A stretch of 8,882 nucleotides of DNA from an uncultured Muribaculaceae bacterium (GTDB taxonomy: Bacteria > Bacteroidota > Bacteroidia > Bacteroidales > Muribaculaceae): the NCBI GenBank assembly GCA_947644475.1, contig CANRZQ010000107.1, positions 1 through 8,882 on the forward strand, given 5' to 3'. The position numbers and the translations under genes were made by a program. The stretch's first letter is position 1, and the number at the start of each line of letters is the position of its first letter. Below are positions 1 through 5,422 of this stretch, piece after piece. The notes under the pieces are model-generated. The model did not search any database and was not told the origin of the DNA. It worked only from the letters and a program-made list of their open reading frames with translations.

Positions 1-57
1 TACGATGACATACTTATTATCATTTGTTCCCCTGTCTTTAAAAATTGCCTGTTTAGC

Positions 58-1005
58 CTATTCTCCGAAAAGAGGAGTTGAGAGGTAGCGTTCGCCGCCA
101 TCGGGGAGAAGCGTAACCACAGTGGGAGCGGCGACGCATCCCCCTACCCCTGCACAAGCCTCGTCGTCGACCATGATGCGGAGTGCGGCGGCAAGGGCCG
201 CGCCGGAGGATATGCCCACAAGGATGCCTTCACGGCGGGCAATGCTGCGCGCGGCATCATATGCCTCGTCGTCGGTGATGTCGACCACGGCGTCAACCAC
301 CGACGCATCGTAGATTTCGGGCACGAAATTGGCGCCTATGCCCTGGATTCCGTGAGGGCCGGGCTTTCCTCCTCTCAGCAGGGGCGACTTTGCCGGCTCG
401 ACGGCAACTATGCGGATGTCGGGATAGACCTCACGCAGCCGCCGGCCCACGCCTACGATGGTGCCGCCGGTGCCTACTCCGGCCACGAAATAGTCGATGC
501 GCCGGCCTTTCATGTCGCGTATTATTTCCTCGGCGGTGGTGCGGTAATGCGCGCGGGGCGAGGCGGGATTGGCAAACTGCTGCGGAATAAACGATCGCGG
601 AGTGGCGCGATGCAGTTCCTCGGCCCGGGCCACGGCGCCGGACATGCCTTGCGCTCCGGGGGTGAGCACCACCTCGGCTCCGTAGGCTGCAATGAGCCTG
701 CGTCGCTCGACGCTCATGGAGTCGGGCATGGTTATGACAAGCCGGTAGCCTTTGGCGGCGCACACCATGGCAAGGCCGATGCCGGTATTGCCCGAGGTAG
801 GCTCGATTATTGTGTCGCCGGGAGCGATGAGGCCCGCAGCCTCGGCTTCCTCAATCATGGCGAGCGCCACGCGGTCCTTGACAGAGCCGGCGGGGTTGAA
901 ATATTCAAGTTTGGCAAAAAGCGAACCGGGCAGCCCGGGCATCAAGCGGCCAAGACGCACCATAGGCGTGCTGCCGACGAGTTGTAATATAGAATCGTAC
1001 ACCAT
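58..1005 (-). CDS. cysK: Cysteine synthase (O-acetylserine sulfhydrylase), PLP-dependent
   Basis: Makes L-cysteine from O-acetyl-L-serine and sulfide in the cytosol, the last step of sulfate/sulfide assimilation. The 315-residue product has the usual length of the family. Visible motifs are GSVKDR with the PLP-binding Lys43, the substrate loop PTSGNTG (69-75), the phosphate-binding GVGTGGT (176-182), KPGPHGIQGIG (214-224) and SSG (266-268) near the PLP ring nitrogen. An in-frame ATG at 1047 would add 14 residues, but it lies upstream of the -10-like box at 1036-1043. The start at 1005 gives MVYDSILQLVGSTPMVRL, which matches the normal family N-terminus. The gene is divergent from the AraC-type gene. 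One small variation is a Gly in PHGIQG where Lys is usual. CysM-type or cystathionine beta-synthase-like specificity is less likely given these motifs. Confidence 0.95.
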   Translation of the reverse strand: MVYDSILQLVGSTPMVRLGRLMPGLPGSLFAKLEYFNPAGSVKDRVALAMIEEAEAAGLIAPGDTIIEPTSGNTGIGLAMVCAAKGYRLVITMPDSMSVERRRLIAAYGAEVVLTPGAQGMSGAVARAEELHRATPRSFIPQQFANPASPRAHYRTTAEEIIRDMKGRRIDYFVAGVGTGGTIVGVGRRLREVYPDIRIVAVEPAKSPLLRGGKPGPHGIQGIGANFVPEIYDASVVDAVVDITDDEAYDAARSIARREGILVGISSGAALAAALRIMVDDEACAGVGGCVAAPTVVTLLPDGGERYLSTPLFGE

Positions 1006-1035
1006 ATTTGCTTCATAAATAATGTGAGACGTTAC

Positions 1036-1043
1036 CAAATCTA
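1036..1043 (-). promoter_or_regulatory. Putative -7 promoter box of cysK
   Basis: On the minus strand this reads TAGATTTG, a match to the Bacteroidetes TAnnTTTG element, 30 bases before the chosen cysK start. No good TTTG element is visible 19-21 bases further upstream, so the promoter is weak or activator-dependent. Its position rules against the longer cysK start at 1047. Confidence 0.4.
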
Positions 1044-1092
1044 ACAAATGAGGTGGAAAAATTGTTTATTTTTACGTCTAACACTAACAAAT
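1041..1092. repeat. Repeated CTAACA motifs in the cysK/araC-type spacer
   Basis: CTAACAAAT occurs at 1041-1049 and again at 1084-1092, and a third CTAACA core lies at 1078-1083. They are direct repeats in the divergent control region, so they may be regulator binding sites for either gene. This is inference from position only. Confidence 0.35.
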
Positions 1093-1094
1093 AG

Positions 1095-1128
1095 CAATTA
1101 ATTTTTGGTTATTACGAACAATTAATTT
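1095..1128 (+). repeat. Direct repeat CAATTAATTT overlapping the araC-type promoter
   Basis: The 10-mer CAATTAATTT is present exactly at 1095-1104 and 1119-1128, 24 bases apart start to start. One copy abuts the -33 TTTG and the other abuts the -7 box. Direct repeats about two helical turns apart suit AraC-type regulators, so this may be an autoregulatory operator. AT-rich chance repetition is possible. Confidence 0.4.
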
Positions 1129-1135
1129 ACCTTTG
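1104..1135 (+). promoter_or_regulatory. Bacteroidetes-type promoter of the AraC-type gene
   Basis: TTTG at 1104-1107, a 20-base spacer, then TACCTTTG at 1128-1135 gives a near-ideal match to the primary sigma factor consensus of Bacteroidetes. Transcription would start near 1142, leaving a leader of about 57 bases before the ATG at 1199. Confidence 0.75.
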
Positions 1136-1198
1136 CGTAAGATTCTGCCCCTAAAAAGGTGATTTTTATTCGTTTAAACACACATAAAACACATCATC

Positions 1199-1633
1199 AT
1201 GAACACACACACCATCCCCTCACATTATTTGCTCGCGGACATAGCCAAATATTCCGCCGGCTCCCCGGCCGACCATTGCGTCGACCCTGAGAATCTTTCG
1301 GCCGCCAACTATAATATGCTTGCCACGCTGTTACGGTTTATCGAAAACCGCATCGACGACGAAAATCTCAAAATTGAGGAGATGGCTGATGCCGTAGGCA
1401 TGGGGCGCACGGCTTTTTATGGACGCATGCGCATGCTTGTCGACATGGCACCGTCGGAATTTTTACGCAAGATGCGCATGCGCAGGGCCTGCGAACTTAT
1501 CTCCGGCTCCACGCTGAATTTCACGCAGATAGCCTTCCATGTGGGCTTCTCCGACCCGAAGTATTTCACCAAATGCTTCAAAAAGGACCTGGGGCTGACA
1601 CCGTCGGAATATCGCCGCACGGCCAGAATCTAA
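1199..1633 (+). CDS. Stand-alone AraC/XylS-family helix-turn-helix protein
   Basis: A small transcription regulator of 144 residues. Residues 1-38 show no known domain. About 39-144 form the double helix-turn-helix of the AraC family: first HTH around 58-80 (LKIEEMADAVGMGRTAFYGR), second around 107-131 (NFTQIAFHVGFSDPKYFTK), ending in FKKDLGLTPSEYRR. The wording of the second half (MRRACELI, VGFSDPKYF, CFKKDLG) resembles the output domain of Bacteroidetes hybrid two-component systems. There is no ligand-binding, receiver, kinase or membrane part. The gene has its own promoter and a hairpin after its stop, so it is probably a complete small gene and not the tail of a broken one. Its target is unknown; the divergent cysK and its own promoter are the nearest candidates. 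Confidence 0.85.
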   Translation: MNTHTIPSHYLLADIAKYSAGSPADHCVDPENLSAANYNMLATLLRFIENRIDDENLKIEEMADAVGMGRTAFYGRMRMLVDMAPSEFLRKMRMRRACELISGSTLNFTQIAFHVGFSDPKYFTKCFKKDLGLTPSEYRRTARI

Positions 1634-1662
1634 CGTCTTTCCCGGCCCGCGGGAATATAAAA

Positions 1663-1694
1663 GCAAAAGCCCTCCATTTTCATGGAAGGCTTGC
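1663..1694 (+). terminator. Hairpin after the AraC-type gene, probable terminator
   Basis: Arms 1667-1677 and 1682-1692 pair (AAGCCCTCCAT with ATGGAAGGCTT, one C-A mismatch) around a TTTC loop. GC at 1663-1664 and 1693-1694 extends the stem after a two-base bulge. It lies 30 bases past the stop codon. The plus side has no T-run, while the minus side runs into T-rich sequence, so it may work mainly against transcription from the opposite strand or in both directions. Confidence 0.55.
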
Positions 1695-1840
1695 ATAAAG
1701 CGACAATCATCTCGTTTTAAGTCTGATTTACGTTTTATTTCCGGAGATTACATGGATTTTTAGCGTTAATGACCATTAATAAATCGTTAATTTTTAATTG
1801 ACGGCTATTAAGGATGTGTAAAAATAAATTAATGTATTGA

Positions 1841-1863
1841 AGATTGTCGCAGAGCGACAATCT
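1841..1863. repeat. Perfect hairpin with GC-AGA-GC apex
   Basis: AGATTGTCGC and GCGACAATCT pair perfectly over 10 bp around an AGA loop, just outside the left REP-like palindrome. Its apex GCAGAGC is the reverse complement of the apex GCTCTGC in the hairpin at 2029-2045 on the other side. Confidence 0.8.
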
Positions 1864-1866
1864 CTT

Positions 1867-2022
1867 AGGTAACCCCCGGCTTCAGCCGTGGGGACGTGAA
1901 TATCACAACGGACGGTGTGGCAGCGCCACACTCTTGCTTGTGCAAGCGTATATAGAGTGTAGCTCCGCCACACCGTGATTAGTATTCTTGAATTTCCCCA
2001 CGGCTGAAGCCGGGGGTTACCT
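1867..2022. repeat. Inverted pair of REP-like palindromes (REPIN/BIME-like element)
   Basis: Positions 1867-1894 and 1995-2022 are perfect reverse complements over 28 bp. Each arm is itself an imperfect palindrome: CCCC, then a GGCT-TC-AGCC core, then GGGG, next to a GTAA at its outer foot. Two inverted REPs, with a GTAA-like tetranucleotide beside each hairpin, is the layout of REP doublets mobilised by RAYT (IS200/IS605-related TnpA) enzymes. Between the arms, 1912-1921 pairs with 1967-1976 over 10 bp and 1928-1934 pairs with 1954-1960 over 7 bp, so the whole 156 bases can fold as one long branched hairpin. No transposase is present in the window. Family assignment is inferred from structure. 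An alternative is a MITE or a bidirectional terminator. Confidence 0.7.
1915..1973. repeat. Inner hairpins of the REPIN-like element
   Basis: Three small hairpins sit between the REP arms. 1915-1931 pairs GTGTGGC with GCCACAC around AGC. 1933-1946 pairs CTTGC with GCAAG around TTGT. 1957-1973 pairs GTGTAGC with GCCACAC around TCC, with one mismatch. The first and third are also roughly inverted copies of each other, so alternative folds compete. Confidence 0.65.
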
Positions 2023-2028
2023 GAAAGA

Positions 2029-2045
2029 CTGTGGCTCTGCCACAG
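2029..2045. repeat. Perfect hairpin with GC-TCT-GC apex
   Basis: CTGTGGC pairs with GCCACAG over 7 bp around TCT, immediately outside the right REP arm. It mirrors the hairpin at 1841-1863 and may also serve as a stop for minus-strand transcription from the capsid-like gene, although no T-run follows it on that strand. Confidence 0.7.
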
Positions 2046-2143
2046 CAGAATTGCATACAATACATTTTGAAAAATACTTAACGTAAAAATTATTCACGGA
2101 AATTAACGGTTTATTCACGGCATCAGCATAAAACAATAGGCGG

Positions 2144-3385
2144 CTATTCTTCGCATACTATGCGGCAATGGGCGTTGGGATAGCGCAGGACAAGGCATGA
2201 TATTTCGGTGAGCACCACCGCGTCGGTGTTGCGCTGACCCGACTGGCGCAGGTCGAGTTTCTCGACTGTGAAGGGCGTGTGCACATATTTTGTGATATAG
2301 TTGGGATCGACCACCATGCCGTCGTCGGCATGGCCGCACTGGTCGAACATTTCGGAGTGGACAAGGTAGATTGCGCCGTAGGTAGAGCGAATCTCGCGCA
2401 GTTCGAGCCCCCACTTTGCCACTGTGCGCTCGGCCGATATGGTCTTGGTGTAATCGAGGCTCGAAAGCGCGTCGACAAGTCCGGACCCGGCGAAGAGCAC
2501 CTTCACGGGCGAGCCGTTCTGCCCGGTGAACACTTTCGAGCACAGCCGCACGAGAGTGTCCGACGTGAGTTCATCCTTGCGATATGCAAAAGTCTTGTCA
2601 GTCTGGTTCCAGACGCCTCCGGTGAGGTAGATATCCTGGTCCTTCTCGAGGTCGTGGATTTTGGCGCGCGAGCCGAAAAGGAACGACCGCTCCATGCCCA
2701 TGCGCATGTCGGACACCGCGATTTCTTCCTGGTCGGAGAAAGTCCATCCGGCCTGGTTTGGCGCCAGCCGATGGAGGGTCGACTCCTCAACCTGGATTTT
2801 GAAAATCTGACAGTTGTTGTTTTTGGAACGGGGAAGAGCCTGATATTGAGGCGACTGCACGTCGAGTTCGGCCGCGGCGCGAGCCATGCGCACCACCTTG
2901 GCGCCGGCCTTGATGGCCGCGTGCGCGAAAGTGCCGTCGGAAACACGCGCGTTTATAAGAATGGCCGAGACCTTGTCGCCCGAGACCTCCGTGACATAGA
3001 ACACCATGTCCTCGCCGGAAGGAGTGGAGCGCGTGTCGACAATCATGAATGTGTCGGTCTGAGAGAAAATGCGTGCGTTTTTCATGGTCACGGAGCACGA
3101 CACCTGTCCGTCGACTACCCTCATGGAGTTGGCCGCGATGTCGGCCGCGAGTTCGGTCACGGCATCCTTGAGGTCGACGGCATAATATTTCACCTCGATG
3201 GTACGTGTCGAGCGGGCGCGGCCCGAGCGCGATATTTGGTCGAGAGGAGTGGCCATCGGGCGAATTTTCACGATTTGGCGGTCGACATCGTTGAGGATGA
3301 AACCGGGAGCGATTTCCTCGGTGATTTGCGTGGTGAGAGGAAGGTCGTTCACCACCACTGAATCGGGTTGGGTTAATGTTGACAT
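2144..3385 (-). CDS. Orphan phage major-capsid-like protein (SU10/DUF5309-like, HK97 fold), tentative
   Basis: I do not recognise a named gene; the 413-residue protein resembles SU10-type major capsid proteins. Residues 30-70 (LNDVDRQIVKIRPMATPLDQ then RTIEVKYY) look like the N-arm/E-loop start. Residues 86-190 may be a beta-rich inserted domain. QIFKIQVEES (193-202) followed by a charged helix (218-250, MGMERSFLFGSRAK) recalls the spine helix region. 278-360 (VFTGQNGSPVKVLFAGSGL, then GAIYLVHSE, MVVDPNY) resembles the A-domain. TEISCLVLRYPNAHCRI (393-409) matches the typical capsid C-terminus. No signal peptide or membrane segment is seen. It follows the acidic small gene by 89 bases under one promoter. 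No terminase, portal, protease or tail gene is in the window, and its GC-rich codon use matches the neighbours, which suggests old residence. It could be a prophage remnant, a satellite gene or a domesticated shell protein. Confidence 0.55.
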   Translation of the reverse strand: MSTLTQPDSVVVNDLPLTTQITEEIAPGFILNDVDRQIVKIRPMATPLDQISRSGRARSTRTIEVKYYAVDLKDAVTELAADIAANSMRVVDGQVSCSVTMKNARIFSQTDTFMIVDTRSTPSGEDMVFYVTEVSGDKVSAILINARVSDGTFAHAAIKAGAKVVRMARAAAELDVQSPQYQALPRSKNNNCQIFKIQVEESTLHRLAPNQAGWTFSDQEEIAVSDMRMGMERSFLFGSRAKIHDLEKDQDIYLTGGVWNQTDKTFAYRKDELTSDTLVRLCSKVFTGQNGSPVKVLFAGSGLVDALSSLDYTKTISAERTVAKWGLELREIRSTYGAIYLVHSEMFDQCGHADDGMVVDPNYITKYVHTPFTVEKLDLRQSGQRNTDAVVLTEISCLVLRYPNAHCRIVCEE

Positions 3386-3474
3386 AGAATCAAATTAAGG
3401 GGTAAAACAAAAAGGTTGATAAATTGGTGTTTTTACAATAGCATCAGATACAGGCCGAGATAAAAGATAAAGGT

Positions 3475-3690
3475 TTAAAGAAAAGAGAGTGTGCCGGGCG
3501 TGTAGCCTATATCGTCGAGGACATGAATCTCGACAGGTATGGAGTCCAACGCCGGGTCGAGGTACCATTTATCGTCAATACCCTCTCCAGCCGGCACTTC
3601 CGGGGAGTTCTCCTCCAAAGCATCCGCATCGAAAGCGCCGCCCTCGCCTTCAATTTGGATATCTTCGAAAGATTCGTCGATTGTGTTCAT
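3475..3690 (-). CDS. Small very acidic protein, partner of the capsid-like gene
   Basis: Unrecognised 71-residue protein. It has 19 Asp/Glu against one Lys and no Arg, so its pI must be very low. Residues 1-40 are acidic and Gly-rich and probably disordered. 41-60 contain KWYLDPALDS and a short hydrophobic stretch, and the end is hydrophobic (IGYTPGTLSFL). A well-placed promoter 53 bases upstream supports that it is real and is the first gene of the unit with the capsid-like gene. By analogy with phage head modules it might be a scaffold, decoration or chaperone-like protein. By analogy with encapsulin systems, the conserved-looking C-terminal tail might dock to the shell. Both ideas are inference from position and composition. 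Confidence 0.6.
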   Translation of the reverse strand: MNTIDESFEDIQIEGEGGAFDADALEENSPEVPAGEGIDDKWYLDPALDSIPVEIHVLDDIGYTPGTLSFL

Positions 3691-3742
3691 AGTATTGGAT
3701 TATTATGGGTTGATAAAAATGCTTCGCCTGTTTTTGATATGA

Positions 3743-3774
3743 CAAAATTACAACATATATTTATATCATGCAAA
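3743..3774 (-). promoter_or_regulatory. Promoter of the acidic protein/capsid-like unit
   Basis: On the minus strand TTTG (3774-3771), a 20-base spacer and TAATTTTG (3750-3743) match the Bacteroidetes consensus. Transcription would start near 3736, about 46 bases before the ATG at 3690. This is a host-type promoter and implies expression in the cell outside any phage programme. Confidence 0.7.
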
Positions 3775-3851
3775 CAAAATCATATTTATTTTTTACCAAG
3801 CCAACGCAACACACCCACAACACAGTGAATATCAAATTAAAAGTCCTCGAT

Positions 3852-3869
3852 TTTTAACAATCGTTAAAA
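3852..3869. repeat. Inverted repeat next to the methyltransferase promoter
   Basis: TTTTAAC (3852-3858) and GTTAAAA (3863-3869) form a perfect 7-bp inverted repeat with a 4-base gap, ending directly at the -33 TTTG. It is operator-like in position, but AT-rich sequence makes chance more likely. Confidence 0.4.
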
Positions 3870-3900
3870 TTTGTGATATGCGAAATAATTGCTACCTTTG
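3870..3900 (+). promoter_or_regulatory. Promoter of the methyltransferase-purD-pdxB operon
   Basis: TTTG at 3870-3873, a 19-base spacer and TACCTTTG at 3893-3900 fit the Bacteroidetes consensus closely. Transcription would start near 3907, leaving a very short leader of about 12 bases before ATG 3919. It also excludes the in-frame ATG at 3889 as the translation start. Confidence 0.75.
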
Positions 3901-3918
3901 TGCAGAAATTTGAAAGAA

Positions 3919-5412
3919 ATGGAAGAAAAGTTTGAAATGGTGGCCAAAACCTTCGCCGGACTGGAAGAAGTGTTGGCCGAAGAACTCCGCAATTTAGGAG
4001 CCGAACAAGTTTTGCCCGGGAGGCGTATGGTATCGTTTTACGGCGACCTGGAAATGCTTTATAAAGCCAATTTTTGCTGCCGGACAGCACTGAGAATCCT
4101 CAAACCCTTCTATAAGTTCACAGCATCCAACCCCGACGAACTCTACGAGAAAGCCAAACAGTATGATTGGAGTTCGGTGCTTTCGCTCGACAAGACATTC
4201 TGCATCGACACAGTGGCGTTCTCCGACGAGTTCACCCACTCGCATTTTGTGACCTACCGCGTGAAAGACGCCATTGCCGACTGGTTCCGCGAGCATTACG
4301 GCGACAAGCGTCCGGGCGTGCGCCTGACAAATGCCGACATGATGATAAACGTGCATATCTCGGGCGAGAACGTCACGCTGTCGCTCGACTCATCGGGCGA
4401 ATCGCTCCACAAACGCGGCTACCGTGTGGCGCAGACCGAGGCCCCGATCAACGAAGTGCTCGCCGCCGGCATAATCCTGCTCAGCGGATGGCGAGGCGAA
4501 AGCCCGCTGGTCGACCCCATGTGCGGCTCAGGCACATTCCTGATTGAGGCTGCCCTTATCGCCGCCAACATCAACCCCGGCGTCTACCGCAAGAAATTCG
4601 CCTTCGAGAACTGGAAAGACTTCGACGGCGAGATATTCGACAAGATATACAACGACGACTCGGCCGAGCGCGAGGTAAAATACAAAATCTACGGCGGCGA
4701 CATCTCGCCCAAGGCCGTGGACATAGCCCGCGCCAACATAAAGAGCGCCGGCGTGGGCAAATACATCGACCTTGAATGCAAGCCCATCTCGGCATGGACA
4801 GAGGCTCCGCAGCCCGCCGGCGTGGTGGTGACAAACCCGCCCTACGGCGAGCGCATCTCCGCCCCCAACATGGAAGCCCTCTACGCACTGATAGGCACAA
4901 CGCTCAAAAACGTGTTCGCCGGATACCAGGCCTGGATAATCGGCCTCCACGAAGAATATTTCCAGAAAATAGGACTCGCGCCATCGCTTAAACTCCGCCT
5001 CTACAACGGCTCGCTCGAATGTGAACTGCGGCAGTACATAATGTTCAAAGGCGACAAACGCTCGTTCCGCGCCGCCGGAGGCACAATAAAGACCATACGC
5101 GACGAAGAACAGCGCGAGCGCCGCGACCGCTACGGCAGACGCGACCGCCGTGACGACCGCCGTGACGACCGTCCCGGCCGCAAGGACTTCAAGGACCATA
5201 GGGACTTCAAGATCCCCAAGGACCGCGCCCCGTTCGCTGCTGACGCACAGCCCGCACCCGAAAGCGACAATCCATTGGCAAAACGCCGCAACCCCGACGC
5301 CCTCAAAATGCTGCGCGACAAACAGCCCTCGCTGCCACCGCAAGACGGCCCGCTGATGCGCCCGAGAGGCTGGAAAAAGAAACCCAAAGACACCAACGAC
5401 ACCAACGAATAA
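3919..5412 (+). CDS. THUMP-domain 23S rRNA guanine-N2 methyltransferase (RlmL N-terminal type)
   Basis: Predicted SAM-dependent methylation of guanine N2 in 23S rRNA, as by the N-terminal half of E. coli RlmL (G2445). Of 497 residues, about 1-160 are the N-terminal ferredoxin-like and THUMP RNA-binding part (KDAIADWFRE; RPGVRLTNADMMINVHI at 131-147). A linker LHKRGYR follows, then a Rossmann methyltransferase domain with DPMCGSGTF (199-207) and the catalytic NPPYGER (306-312). The RlmK half of the E. coli fusion is absent. Residues 394-497 form an Arg/Asp/Lys-rich low-complexity tail with repeated RRDD, likely a disordered RNA-contacting extension. The start at 3919 is chosen because the longer one precedes the promoter. 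The gene opens the operon, with purD 10 bases after its stop. The exact rRNA position is inferred from the family. Confidence 0.88.
   Translation: MEEKFEMVAKTFAGLEEVLAEELRNLGAEQVLPGRRMVSFYGDLEMLYKANFCCRTALRILKPFYKFTASNPDELYEKAKQYDWSSVLSLDKTFCIDTVAFSDEFTHSHFVTYRVKDAIADWFREHYGDKRPGVRLTNADMMINVHISGENVTLSLDSSGESLHKRGYRVAQTEAPINEVLAAGIILLSGWRGESPLVDPMCGSGTFLIEAALIAANINPGVYRKKFAFENWKDFDGEIFDKIYNDDSAEREVKYKIYGGDISPKAVDIARANIKSAGVGKYIDLECKPISAWTEAPQPAGVVVTNPPYGERISAPNMEALYALIGTTLKNVFAGYQAWIIGLHEEYFQKIGLAPSLKLRLYNGSLECELRQYIMFKGDKRSFRAAGGTIKTIRDEEQRERRDRYGRRDRRDDRRDDRPGRKDFKDHRDFKIPKDRAPFAADAQPAPESDNPLAKRRNPDALKMLRDKQPSLPPQDGPLMRPRGWKKKPKDTNDTNE
5145..5168 (+). repeat. Tandem 12-bp duplication in the methyltransferase tail
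   Basis: CCGCCGTGACGA is repeated exactly twice in tandem (5145-5156 and 5157-5168). It is in frame and gives RRDDRRDDR. It shows that the charged tail can grow by slippage. Confidence 0.8.
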
Positions 5413-5422
5413 ATAGACTTAT

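Larger units (their letters stand above)
1634..2143. other. Gene-free spacer between convergent genes
   Basis: I see no credible gene in these 510 bases. They hold the hairpin at 1663-1694, AT-rich sequence at 1715-1840, and the composite palindrome at 1841-2045. The direct repeat TTATTCACGG occurs at 2090-2099 and 2111-2120, just downstream of the minus-strand capsid-like gene. GCGACAATC at 1700-1708 recurs exactly at 1854-1862 inside the first hairpin of the palindrome. Confidence 0.7.

Noticed and set aside
1..57. Terminator for cysK or promoter for an upstream gene
   Set aside because: I could find no stable hairpin and no full TTTG/TAnnTTTG pair in these bases.
1006..1047. Longer cysK start at 1047
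   Set aside because: It would add 14 residues not typical of the family and would place the start upstream of the -7 box at 1036-1043.
1841..2045. CRISPR array or structured leader
   Set aside because: The repeats are inverted and nested, with no regular direct repeats separated by unique spacers, and no cas genes are present.
1794..2060. Minus-strand open frame of 88 codons across the palindrome
   Set aside because: It is made of REP and hairpin sequence, has no promoter or domain, and its product is determined by the repeats.
2279..3361. Plus-strand open frame of 360 codons opposite the capsid-like gene
   Set aside because: It lies fully antisense to a gene with a clear promoter and family-like protein. 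Its product is His/Gly/Arg-rich with no recognisable domain, as expected for a shadow of GC-rich coding DNA.
2144..3690. Complete prophage
   Set aside because: Only a capsid-like gene and a small partner are present; no integrase, terminase, portal, tail genes or attachment-site repeats are visible in the flanks.
4528..5343. Minus-strand open frame of 271 codons opposite the methyltransferase
   Set aside because: Antisense to a gene with catalytic motifs; no recognisable domain and no promoter.
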